DNA of 64,000 nt, from the NCBI GenBank assembly GCA_000231825.2, contig JH720397.1, positions 82,555 to 146,554 on the forward strand. Reading direction: 5' to 3'. The translations under genes and the position numbers were made by a program. Below the pieces are notes generated by a model. That model did no database searches and was not told the DNA's origin. It saw only the letters and a program-made list of their open reading frames with translations. The DNA is from Tetrahymena elliotti 4EA (taxonomy: Eukaryota > Ciliophora > Oligohymenophorea > Hymenostomatida > Tetrahymenidae). This document shows positions 13,829 to 25,140 of this stretch, in pieces (the stretch's first letter is position 1; every line of letters begins with the position of its first letter).

Positions 13829-16660
13829 ATGGCTTTCTAGCTTATACAATATAAAGATGATAACTAAAGGCTACATGAAATAAGACCCAGTCCTAAATAA
13901 CTTGAGATTATTTTATCAGATAAATATGAAGATTAAAAGATTATTGCCTGTGCGGGTTCTGGAAAAACAACAACTATAATTCTAAGAATCAAATATTTGA
14001 TAGAAAATGGTATTAACCCTGAACAAATACTAGTTCTTATGTTTAACAGATTTGCTTCGCATGATTTCTAAAAAAAATCCTCTTTCATTCTGCAATTTAA
14101 TGCTCAAAAAGTAAAAATTTGTACTTTAGATAAGTTTGCTTATGACATCTATCATACGTTGATTTGTGATAGTACTTATGATTAACTTACTGAATTAAGC
14201 ATAAAATAGTATGGCATAAAGCTATTAAAGTATCTTAAAACTAATTTAGGAGTTGAAAATGTTTTATCGAAGTATAAATATGTTATTTTTGACGAATTTT
14301 AGGATGTGGATAGTTATCAATATGAAACTTTAATGCTTTTCAAGAAAAATGGAAGTTTTGTCTCAGTTTTTGGAGATGATTCCTAAAGTATTTATAGCTG
14401 GAGAGGATCAAAAATAGAATTGATATAGTGGAAAATTGACAAAGATATATTAGATTTAACACAAAAATAAATAAAGACTTATTTTTTATCTACTAATTAC
14501 AGATCTACTAAGTCTATTGTCTAGTTTTCAAACTAAATTTTAAATTAATGCAAGAATTCATTGCAGAAAGAAGTTAATTGGGTTAAATAAGATGCTTAGG
14601 ATAAACTACCTACATTAAGTATTTTTAAGTCACAATTTGAGTAACTGCAACACATAATTAAAAAAATAAAAAAGCTTAAAAAAAAATTCTTCTTAAATCA
14701 AATAGCTGTGCTATGTCCAGCAAACAAACCGCTAGATATTTTAGAAGGTTTGATAGTAAAAAATAATTAATAATACTTACAAGATGAAATACCTTTTATA
14801 AGAAAGGAAGATAATAAATATTAATTTAATCAAAAAATTGATTAGGAAGATAAACTTAGTTTAAGCACTTTCCATACTTCAAAAGGATTGGAATGGAAGG
14901 TAGTCTTTATCATAGGCTTAAATGATTAATATTTCCCATAAAATTTTTTGTACTCAGAAAATGATTTAGAAGAAACTAAAAGAATGTTTTATGTCGCCTG
15001 TACAAGAGCATAACAAAAACTGAATTTCTCAGCTGTTAGGATCAATAGTAATATTACAAAATTTATATGCAGATTTTTTGATGCAGTTGACAAAACTTTC
15101 TATAAAATTAAGGATGGAATAGAAAAGAAAGACTTTGCATAAGATTCAGAAGAAATTTTAACTAATCATCAATATATTCGTATTACTGACTTATTAAGAA
15201 AATTCTCACCTTTAGATTATGAGCGAGCCAGTTAATGTTTAGAAGGGATAGAACTTATTTTTGATTTAAATAATTAGATTCATCCTAAGACTAACTTTGA
15301 CTTACTTAGCATTAAAAAAGAAAATATATAATGTGAATTTGGCATATATATTGATACCTTAATCGAAAGATATGTCAAAGAGAGATTTGAAAAAGAATAG
15401 TATAAATACCCATGTGCTGAGTAGGTTTTATATACAATTTTTTGGGAAGAAAAACTGTATGAAGTTTACAAAAAATATAAAAAAGCAATAAAAAATACTC
15501 AAATTGATAAAATAAAAGATGAATAGAGTTTTATTGAGAAACTTGATGAAGTTTAAGAAACATTTTATAATTCAGATAATAGTATTCTAGAAAAGAATAA
15601 AGAGCTTTTGATTTAAATTTTTTAAACAATAAAAAACTTTTAAGAGAAGAAAAAAATTTAATTTTATTAAATTTAGCATTAAAAAAAAAGCGTAAATGGG
15701 GAATACTTTCCAGTAGATTTTGAAGGTTAATTAAAATTTGAACAAAGTTACAAAAATTTTTGCTGCAGAGAAAAAAAAACTTCTGATATTCTCTAAGATA
15801 TCTATAATACTACAGTTATGTCACATATTAAAGTTTAAAAAATGAAATTCCTTTACAAAGATTATTTCAAATTACTAACTCCAAAAGATTTACATTAGAA
15901 TATTTAAATCTTTTTAGAATATCTTGAGAGTTAAAGTTATACAAAAATAAAATCAAAATACTTTTCTAGTTGGGATTATCATAGTATCTAAGGTGAAATT
16001 GATATACTTGCTGATGATACGGTTTATGAGATTAAATGCTCATCTTTTAAAAAAAGAGCTTAAGAGGATTCATTATTATAATCTTTAGCATATGCCGCAT
16101 TGTTGAGGCTAAATAATCTTAAAGTTAAATCTATAGCTATATATAATCCTGTATGGGGAATATTACATAAGTATGATATTTCTAAATGGAAAAAACATTC
16201 TGAACTAATTGAAATATTCTAAGATGTATAAGATATCTAGATGATTAAACCTTTATTAAATAAATTTAGAGTTAATAATTAATCAAAAGAATCAATTCAA
16301 AATAAATAAGAAGAATTGTTAATACCTTTAGAAAATGAAAGTATTAAAAGCGAAATGACATAAGATAAAAATTTAAGTATTAATTTGGAGGAGAATATCC
16401 AAGTCACTAATAGTTAATCCATTTTAGATCAATCAAGTCTAGGTCTCTCTTAAAATATCTTTGACCAGCAAACTTAAGAGTAAGAAATTAGTTAAGACAA
16501 TTCAATTTAATAATAGTATGTAAAAAATATTAAAATCAATAAATCAGATATTAATGTAAAAAGAAATAGTTAATAATCAATTTTGAGTAATAAAAGTGAA
16601 GAAGAAAACTACGAGCCTTCTATAGTAAAGTTTTAATTAAGATAGTCACAGTTTTATTGA
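13829..16660 (+). CDS. UvrD/Rep-type SF1 DNA helicase with C-terminal PD-(D/E)XK nuclease motif, 943 aa
   Basis: This is a single exon of 944 codons. SF1A helicase motifs appear in order: Q-motif PSPKQLEII near residue 23, Walker A ACAGSGKTT (40-48), Walker B VIFDEFQDVD (Asp155), motif III FGDDSQSIYSWRG (about 181), motif IV LSTNYRST, motif V STFHTSKGLEW and motif VI MFYVACTRA (about 390). Near residue 722 lies GEIDIL, then YEIKC and, about 20 residues on, QSLAYAAL. The Asp725...Glu734-x-Lys736 spacing is that of a RecB-like PD-(D/E)XK nuclease. The protein should unwind DNA 3' to 5' and may cut it. The last 150 residues are Gln/Ser/Asn-rich. A helicase fused to this nuclease resembles bacterial AddAB/RecB and large-DNA-virus proteins; the eukaryotic role is unknown. 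Confidence 0.9.
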
Positions 16661-18257
16661 AATACTTATTAAAACTATATGACAGCAATTGATAAAGAGT
16701 TTAAAATAAAAAGTAGAAGAAAAAAAGCATTATATTTATGAAAGGTATGTAATATTACATTTATACTTTATGTGTATTTTTCAATATATAAAATTTTTTA
16801 GTTTTTATTATAATTTTCCTTTATGATTTATTAATTAAATCATAATAAAATTTCCTTTTAATTTTTACAATTTTCTTTTCAATTTATTTTTTCAAACATA
16901 TTTATTAAACAAAAAGATCTACTTCATATGAATGAATTGAAGAGTTTAATTTTTAGTTATTCTTAACTCGAAATTCATCAATGAATAAAGAAATTTATAA
17001 AAATTCAATGAAAATAAAATCTTTCTAAATATCTACTATCGCCTCAACAAAATCTTATTATCTCAACCAATTTGAAATTAATACACAATTTTAAATAATT
17101 TATTTAGCTTACAAATCAATAATTTTAAAAGGTGTCAAAATCTAATAATTAATCAATTTTATTTACAAAAAAAAGTTAAATTTGTTTGCATATTTTAATT
17201 AGCCTTTCAAAAAATAAGACCAAATTGAAAAAGTTCATAAAAATGTCACAAAATAAAAATAAAAGAAAAAATAAAATGTAAATTTAAAAATAAAGAAGGC
17301 TCATAAAAATGAGCTCAATTTATTTAAGAGTGTTTATGACTTTTAAAATGGTTAAATAGATTTTAACTTTCATAGTTTTTGTATTTATGCTAGAGAATAA
17401 AATAGGATTCTCAAATTATTGTGGCAAAAAAATCAAATTTTGGATAATTAATTTTTATTTGTTTATAAACGTCATAAGATCTAATTTTTTTGAGAGAAAT
17501 CTCTAAGTATTAACAATATGATTTGCTCTAAACCAAACAATAAATGCAAATAATTTATAAATTAGTCTAAGTTTAACTTGAGTAAAATGTTTTACAAGCT
17601 TTCATTGGTTAATTTTTACTTAGAAAAGTTTTTGAAAGGAAAGAAAAAAAAGATTGTGTCTTTAATAAACAAATTTAGAAGAAAAAAATTGCTTGTTATC
17701 TTTGTTCTTTGTAAATGTATTATTTTTGATTACTTTATTAAGAATTAAATTTCGAGTCATTAAATTTTCCTATTCAATTTGAAATTGTTTTTCTATTCTA
17801 ATAAACAAAAATAGATAAATAATATTTATTAGATTATTTTCAAATTTTAAATTTTTGATATAATTTTATGATTGGAGATACGGTATTCTATTTTTCTTTT
17901 TATCTTATGGAAAACTCAATTTGTAGTCTTAATTAATTAGATTTTCTTTAAAATTGCCATTTCGTATGATGAGTTTTTAGTGAATGTAATCTAAGTCTCT
18001 CAATTTTTATATTATTTTACAATTAAAATGAAAACACCTGATTCGGTATTTTATGTTGTTTGTGTGGTTCTAAATAGGTAGTATTAAAAAATTTGGATTT
18101 GCTCATATAGAAAGGAAATATTGAGTAATGATAAATATTATGTATGTGAATCTTTTTGTATTGAAAAATGTACTTGATAAAAATATAATTAAATAATATT
18201 TCAATCTAATAATACGTAAATTATATTAAAGATAAATCAAATTAATTAATTAAAAAA
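16661..18257. other. Long AT-rich intergenic tract
   Basis: The frame 16981-17493 is open for 170 codons on the plus strand. It consists almost only of Lys, Asn, Ile, Phe, Leu and Gln codons, as expected by chance in this DNA, so it is not called. Nothing else was seen. Confidence 0.5.
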
Positions 18258-18623
18258 ATGTATCAAAACTAATAACCCTAAGGATACCCTCCCATGTAGC
18301 CTAATTAAATGCCTTAAGTTAATATGTATCCCCCTCCTCCTGCTGTAGGATAGCCTGTAGGAATGCAACAACCCTTAGTCAGCAATACCAATTTAAATGT
18401 TTGTCCTTATCCTTGTTAGGCATTTTGCGGAACTTGTTAATAAAATATCACCACTGTTGTTACCAACAAAACAGGTACTGGTACTTATCAATGGTGTTTG
18501 CTTTTATTATTTTTTACTGGATGTTGCTGCATTCCTTTCTGTGTTGACAATTGCAAGGATAAAATTCATGTTTGTCCAAGATGTAATAGCCAACTTGGAT
18601 ATTTTGAATATAAACTATGTTGA
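18258..18623 (+). CDS. LITAF-domain protein 1, 121 aa
   Basis: Single-exon small protein. A Pro/Gln/Tyr-rich N-terminal 50 residues is followed by a LITAF domain: first knuckle CGTC, a Cys-rich hydrophobic segment FTGCCCIPFC, then CKDKIHVCPRC as the second knuckle. In this family the two Cys pairs bind one zinc and the hydrophobic segment dips into the cytosolic face of late endosomal or lysosomal membranes. The Pro/Gln-rich tail often binds sorting proteins. The protein ends 10 residues after the second knuckle at TGA, which is usual for the family. It is the first of four related genes on this strand (18-29 kb) and is closest to the copies at 22.0 and 23.3 kb. Confidence 0.9.
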
Positions 18624-18943
18624 TCAGCTAGTAGGAATGATCCAAAAGATTTAATTTATTAGTTTAGCCCAATAAAATAAACAAACAATTATACACATAT
18701 AAAATTATATAAACTGTCAATCGTCTTTAGTCTTTAGAATAATTAAAATTATATTAAATTCATTTTGATTTTTCTTTTTTGAAAAAATAAAATTTTAGAT
18801 CCTTTTGATAATTTATCGAGTGAGTTTGTTTTATGTTAAAAAGAAGAAGTAAAAGTTCTATTTCTAATTTTGCCAAAAAGTATAAATCAATTGAACTTTA
18901 TCAATCTTTAGATTCATTCATTCATTCATTCAATTTTTTATGA

Positions 18944-19497
18944 ATTATAAATACTAAAATATAAAAATTAAATTAATGGTTTTATCTCGATTCTTTAGCT
19001 AAATCTCAACTTATTGTCTCAAATTGTTTATTTTATTAAAATTTTAAAAGTAAACTTACGTAATACTTTCAAGCATGCGGTGTTAACACTAAAGCTAATT
19101 ATTTGTATTAGCAATTAAAAGGTAAAAAGAGATAAAAATAAACAAATACTGAAGATACTTTAGATATTATTAATTCAATTGAAGAAACTTTTCTAAAATA
19201 AAAATAAAGTGCTTAGATAGAAAAAAGTCTTATTTTCAATTTTGAGTTGAAAAATATTTACTATTAAAAATAAATTAATTCATAATAGTTTAGGAATTAA
19301 ATTAAAAAAAGGGAATTTTTATAATCTGATGAGATGAAATTACAATTTATGCAAACATTTTTTGTCCTTTACTCATCAACTATTTTTTTAAGTAATGAAA
19401 AAATAAAAATTACACGTTATTTATGCAATTTGAAAAGTCTTTCATTTGGTTTTAAAATGTTATCTTCTTATATCAGTTGCTAAAAATTACTATGCGT
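18944..19497 (+). pseudogene. Coding-like stretch lacking a start codon
   Basis: The plus-strand frame is free of TGA from 18944 until it enters the 28-base repeat array, about 185 codons, with no early in-frame ATG. Composition between 19064 and 19340 is protein-like, with residues such as YFQACGVNTKANYLYQQ and NTEDTLDIINSIEETF. It could be an exon of an unresolved gene, a decayed gene fragment or chance. No family recognised. Confidence 0.25.
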
Positions 19498-19609
19498 CAA
19501 ATTATAAAAAATATATTACTATTTACAAATTATAAAAAATATATTACTATTTACAAATTATAAAAAATATATTACTATTTACAAATTATAAAAAATATAT
19601 TACTATTTA
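19498..19609. repeat. Four perfect tandem copies of a 28-bp unit
   Basis: The unit begins CAAATTATAAAAAATATATT and ends ACTATTTA. Four copies start at 19498, 19526, 19554 and 19582 and are identical. Perfect identity implies recent expansion. It sits in non-coding DNA directly after the coding-like stretch. Confidence 0.95.
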
Positions 19610-20156
19610 ACTAACTTTTATCTACTCTTTTAACATTTTTCAAATTTTTTAATTCATAAATTGTATGGTTTTTGTGATGCTAGCTAAAACATAAAATATA
19701 AAAAATAGATTAGGAGATAACTATGAAATTTTAAGATGATTTCATAGTATTAAATATATCCTTAGGTCTTTCTCAATTCTTTTAAAATTATTTCATAAAA
19801 TGAAAATTTTAACATGCAATAAGATATTAACATTTTTGCAAGGTTAAAATTGCAAATAATTAGTTTTATATTTATTATTACACTTTTTACTTTTTAATAA
19901 TTTTATACCAATTGTTTATTTATTAGCTAATAAACTAATTTACAAATTTATTATTGAAATATAATTTCTAGTTTTATCTATTCTTTTTTAATTTAAAATT
20001 AATTTTAGGATATGCAATATTAAAATAGAAAAAAAAAAAAATGGTTTTAGTTATTTAAATATGATACACAAAATTAAAACTTATCACTTATTTTATTTTC
20101 TCCTTCTCTTTTTAAGGAACATAATTTTTTCTTTATAAAAATTTTAAATTCATTAG

Positions 20157-20507
20157 GAGTATTAAGTCATATAAACAAATCTTAGCTTTTGTGCATTCAG
20201 AATTTACAACTAGATAAGTGTCTTTAAAAGCAAAAATGAACTATCTCTATTTGAAAACAATATTAATGAGGGTTAATATCATAAAGGTTTACAGGATTAA
20301 ATAGAACAAGTCGAAAAGTTTGATCTAGGAAACATAATTTATTTTAAATACTTTTTGATATTTATTTTACATATCTTAATTTTTTTTACATGTTTTGTGA
20401 AGCTATATCTATTATTAAAAGCATCTCCTAAACGAACCACACTATTAGTTAACCTAAAAATCAAAATATCTACCTACATATTTTTATAAAAATTTATACA
20501 ATTTTGA
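20157..20507 (+). pseudogene. Second coding-like stretch, possible exon remnant
   Basis: An open frame of 117 codons begins after a splice-acceptor-like ATTCATTAG and ends at TGA 20505-20507. The part encoding FENNINEGQYHKGLQDQIEQ has charged, protein-like composition; the remainder is hydrophobic. It has no ATG at its front. It lies on the same strand as the stretch at 18944-19497 and could belong to the same broken or spliced gene. Confidence 0.25.
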
Positions 20508-21768
20508 GAAATCATTATGTTTTTATTTTAAAATAATATATTTTTTTATAAATGCTATATGGTCTCTTTCAATTTTTTAACAGATATTTTTAAGGACACA
20601 AAGAGATTGTTTACAATTAAAATAATGATAGATTGATTATTTTATAAATTGATTATTTTTTAACACTTTGTCAAGGAGAAAAAAAAGACTCTAAATTTTA
20701 GTTCAATGATAATTAAAAATAATATCACTTTTGAAATTGCATTCATTTTTTGATAAAGAAAAAGATCGTAAATAAATGATGTATTAAACATGAATATTTG
20801 AATGAAAATATTTAGACTAATTTGTCAAACTAGATTTCGAATAGTATTTAGACATTGATAAAAGAAATAATATTAAAAACAGTTATTAAAATAAAGTTTC
20901 AAAAATAAAGTTTTGTTTATTTTGCATAACGCATTCTTAATAATTTGAAAATTTGGAAAATAACTTATTACAAAAATTAATTATTAGTCTCCACAAATGT
21001 TGTCTATTTCATGCATTTTTAAATATAACCACTAAAATATATATGTTCTCTGAGTACAATTTTTTGAAAAACAATCATTTTATTTTAACAGTTATATTTT
21101 TTTTAAGGATGAAATAAATAAAATAATATTTCTTTTATTATACATCTATTTCAGTTTTATTTATCTTCAATACTTTTTTTTCATGAAAAATCAACCGTAT
21201 TCAAAACTCAAACAAAAAGATGTTGTCTTAAAAAAACTTTTCTTCAATAACATTTTTTACTTTAAAAATTTAAATGAAAATAAGAACAATATTCTGTCCA
21301 CTTAAAAATTGAAAGAAAATAAATTTAATTGACATCATTTAGTTTATCTAAAAATAAAATTTTTTCTCCTAATGTCTTCTAATGTCTTTAATAAGGGTTT
21401 GAAAAAATTAATGACTTATTAAAAAAATTAAAGAGGTAAAACCACAATGATAATTGTTCTTTGCAAATATTCAATGTGTCTTTTTATTGAAAAAAATTGC
21501 TTAGACAGTTATTTTCTATCTAAAAAAATGTAATTAAAGTATCTGAATTTTGAATGGGGAAAAACTATTTGATTTTTTATTAAGAAAATATCCTACCAGA
21601 ATTCATTCAACTAATTTTTTTTTAAACTTTAAAAAAATTTAATTTCAAAATCAGTATTTATTAGATCCTCGAAATTTACTTCAATTTATAAAAAATAAAA
21701 TAAGTTATAAAAGTAGTCATGGTTATCTACTAAACAACAAAAATGAGTGTTATATTATATATTTAGAA

Positions 21769-21866
21769 AGGATTTTACAAACCAAGGTAGGATTTTACCA
21801 ACCAAGATGGGATTTTATAGACAGGGAGGATTTTATGAACCAAGGTAGGATTTTACATACCAAGGT
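21769..21866. repeat. Five degenerate tandem copies of a ~20-bp unit
   Basis: The unit is close to AGGATTTTACAAACCAAGGT. Copies start at 21769, 21789, 21809 (shortened to 18), 21827 and 21847, and differ at a few bases. The array lies about 150 bases upstream of LITAF gene 2. Confidence 0.9.
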
Positions 21867-22022
21867 ATTTGATTATAATTAAGGAATATTTATTATTGAA
21901 TTATTAATAAATGGTTATGCTTTAAATCAATCCAAATCATGGAATTAAATTATAATTATTAATTCATAAAAAATAATAAAGTTATATCTATCTAAAAATA
22001 AAATATATTAATCAAATTTTTA

Positions 22023-22343
22023 ATGATGTAAGGAAACTAAGCTTAATATCCTCCCATGGCTCAATAGCAAATGGTTCAACAACCAATGGGTATCCAACAA
22101 CCATCAAATTTGACATGCATGAGTCCTTTCCCAGTTCAAACTACTTGTCCTAATTGCAGATAGCCTACTACCACTTAAATTGAAACTAAAGCAGGTTCAG
22201 GTACTTGGAAGATGTGTTGCATTCTGTTTTGTTTTACTGGATGTTGCTGTATTCCATTTTGTATGGATAGCTGCAAGGACAAAGTCCATCATTGTGCAAA
22301 TTGCAAAGCAGAAATAGGAAAATTAGAATATAAAGTCTGTTGA
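22023..22343 (+). CDS. LITAF-domain protein 2, 106 aa
   Basis: Single exon starting at tandem ATGATG codons; the first is used. A short Gln/Met/Pro-rich leader is followed by knuckle CPNC, the segment FTGCCCIPFC shared letter for letter with copy 1, and the second knuckle CKDKVHHCANC. The protein ends in LEYKVC, again like copy 1. All four zinc-binding Cys are present, so the domain should fold. Expected role is peripheral insertion into endosomal or lysosomal membranes. Codons TAA and TAG within the leader and domain must be Gln. Confidence 0.9.
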
Positions 22344-23278
22344 ATTTAATAAAAAATTAAAATATTAGTTTTTTTTGTTAGATGTATTTGTGTTGGCGCT
22401 TACAAATATTACTTTTTTAGGATTTGAAAACTCAGATTTTTTTAATATCTCTTGTTACAAATTCATCGTATTTCATCAAAATTGTATTTCAATGATAATT
22501 AATACTTAATTCGAAGACCTTTTGTCTTTAATCAAAATATCTATCTATCTACTTCAAAGTTATTTAATCAAATTTATAAAATTTCATCTCAAATCTTAAA
22601 ATTTGTTTCTATTTCAAACTAATTTAATTTCATATTTATTTAGATGTTCATATTACATATTATTCAATTAATTATGGTTTTTTTTTTCTTATGATATAAT
22701 AATCATAAATTAACAAGCATAAGCAATAATATACAGTAAATTCTCTAGAATCAATATCATGATAATCTTTTTTATTTTGATCAAATTTTGAAATATAAAA
22801 ATTTTTAAATTCTTATTTGAATAAAATTTTCATCAATCAAATCAGAGTAAATTAGAATGAATGAATTACCATTTCATTCTTTTCTCTCAGTTTTTCCTGA
22901 GAAAAAATTGAAAATTAATTCTTAAAAATTACAAAATTAAAATTTACACCCAATATCCATCCTTGTTTCAGCTAGGAAAATAGGTAAAAAAAATTGTTAA
23001 ATAATAATTAGACTTCTTTCATCTATTTTAATTTGTAAAATCTGATACTTTTTGGCAAAAAATTTAAAAATTAAAAAGAAGTCTATTAATATATTGAGAT
23101 ACTCTAGATTTAGAAATGCTATCTAGACTTAGAAAAATAGATAAACTTTTCGAGTCTTATAATAGATTTATTCTTGTACTTAAAATATGAGAAAAGTAGA
23201 TGAAGTAATTTAATATAGCAAAACAAAAATATTATTACTAACACTTCTACAGCAAGCAAGTAAACAAATTATCATATA
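22344..23278. other. Intergenic tract between LITAF genes 2 and 3
   Basis: This is AT-rich DNA with no supportable coding frame. It should contain the promoter of LITAF gene 3, but no motif stands out. Confidence 0.5.
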
Positions 23279-23614
23279 ATGTATCCTCAAAACTAAGTTT
23301 AGTATCCTCCAGTAATTTATCCTCCTATGCCCAATGATCCTCTGCAAAATCAATAAAATCCTTAGGTTATATAAAATATGACTTGCTCAACTCCTTATCC
23401 TGTTTAGGCTTATTGCTAAAACTGTTAATAAACAATTACAACAACAGTTACAGCTAAATCAGGATCAGGTACTTACACAATGTGCTTTATTCTTTGTCTT
23501 TTTACTGGTTGCTGCTGTATTCCTTTTTGCATAGATAGTTGCAAAGATAAAATTCATAATTGTCCTAATTGCCACACCCAACTTGGAGCTTTTTAATATA
23601 AAGTTTGTGAATGA
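23279..23614 (+). CDS. LITAF-domain protein 3, 111 aa
   Basis: Single exon. The N-terminal 40 residues are Pro/Gln/Tyr-rich (MYPQNQVQYPP), then knuckle CQNC, membrane-facing segment FTGCCCIPFC and second knuckle CKDKIHNCPNC. It is very similar to copies 1 and 2 through the domain and differs mainly in the leader, which suggests tandem duplication of one ancestor. All zinc ligands are kept. The frame ends with VCE and TGA. Confidence 0.9.
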
Positions 23615-25140
23615 AAATGAATGCAATAAGGAAAATAGTCAAATAAAAGTATAAAAAAATAAAGATTTTAAATTAAATTAAATTATTATAATAATTAGAA
23701 CATCTAATATATTTTTTTCTCTTTTTGTAAACTTGAAAATAACATTATACACTCATCTAAAAAATAATAATATGACAATTTAAACAAATTTATGCTATTC
23801 ATTTAGAATAAATGATAAATAATGGCTGTATGAAAAACTCTAGTTGGATTTTTAATACCAAAAAATGAGTGCAAAATAATTTTATATTTGAATGAATTAA
23901 AAAATGAATATTTATTGAGACTACTTAAGATGTTAATATATAAGTGAATGAATCAAATTGCCATTCTGAATAATGCATGATAATCCAAGATCACATAAAG
24001 CTTATTTAATACAAGATTTATATATATATATGTAGTACCCTAAGGTACTGCCTTTTTCAAGGCTACATACAAAAATAATAACGAAAAAAAAAATTCAAAT
24101 CACCATTTTTTTAATCTATCTTTTCTGTAATAAATAATCATTAATTTAACCTATTTAATCTAGTTCAAAAAAAAATATATTTATAGGTCCATTTTTTAAA
24201 TCATAAAGCAATAAAATAAGCAAGCTTCTATAGTTTTGTAGCTAACTGAAAAGATATTTAAAGTATTAAATTTGATGATAAGTTTTGATTAATCCTTCTT
24301 TCTTTTTTTTTAAAATGTTTTATAAATAATTTTATTACAAATTGAAAGTTTTGTTACTTAATAAAATACAGAGAAGAAGAAGAAACTTGAGGATATTTAT
24401 TGCAAAGAAATTTTATTTACTTTGTTAAAAATTGAAGATTATATAAATAAAAATGTAAATAGAATTTACTTTTCTATTTATTAATATATTTTGTGATAAT
24501 AGTTAACCAAGATTTTATTATGTGTTGATCAAGGACAGAAATTAGAAAAGCTCTCAAACACAAAATCTATGATCAATAAACAAGAACTAAAAATTAAAAG
24601 GTTTTGATTTTGCAAAATTATTTGTTAAAATAAACTGAGAAGATTTATAGTGTGACTGACTAACTAATATATGATTAAATACGCAAAATTAATAACAATT
24701 ATTTTAGAATAAGATTAGTTTGTTTGCTTAGTATTCTTTTTTTTCAAATAAAACAAATCCTTTATTTTAATAGAATAGCATGCCGTAGATAGAGGATAAA
24801 ATAGCTATTTTTAAAGTAGGGACTATCCTTTGGATGAAGACTATTTAGTTTTTATTAGTTGTGATTTACTTCAAATTTATTTAAGTAATTCGATTTATCC
24901 ATTTTTTAAATTAGATCAATCATCTTAACATTTTGTACAAAATCTTAAAAAGAAAATAGAATTTGAAAAAATTTGAAAAATTAATAAATGTGAAATTAAA
25001 ATATTTTATTAATAATATAGAATTCAAATTATGAAGTATATTTTTTAGTGCTTTTTTGTATTGACAAAGTGCTTCGTATAGTCATTTTTTACAACTAAAA
25101 ATTATTCATTCCTTTGCTAATTAGTTTAGTTGCTTTGTAA
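23615..25140. other. AT-rich tract with a compact hairpin junction and possible coding remnants
   Basis: A 41-base potential three-way junction lies at 24029-24069. A coding-like piece near 24373-24510 (reading KKKKLEDIYCKEILFTLLKI on the plus strand) ends at TGA and has no start; it may be a fragment. No complete gene was supported. Confidence 0.45.
24029..24069. other. Compact three-way-junction-like inverted repeats
   Basis: TATGTAG (24029-24035) pairs with CTACATA (24063-24069). Inside, TACC/GGTA closes a CTAA loop and CCTT/AAGG closes a TTTC loop. Nearly every base is paired or in a tetraloop, and G+C is far above the flanks. Function unknown; could be an RNA or DNA structure. Confidence 0.4.

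Larger units (their letters stand above)
18624..22022. other. Long tract between LITAF genes 1 and 2 with repeats and possible decayed coding sequence
   Basis: This tract of 3.4 kb is mostly AT-rich DNA without a supportable gene. It holds a 28-base tandem repeat (19498-19609), a 20-base degenerate repeat (21769-21866) and two coding-like stretches without a start codon (18944-19497 and 20157-20507), listed separately. Confidence 0.6.

Noticed and set aside
16981..17493. 170-codon plus-strand open frame
   Set aside because: Almost only Lys/Asn/Ile/Phe/Leu/Gln codons and no recognisable segment; expected by chance.
18397..18654. 85-aa plus-strand hydrophobic frame
   Set aside because: Shadow of LITAF gene 1; the zinc-knuckle frame is the real one.
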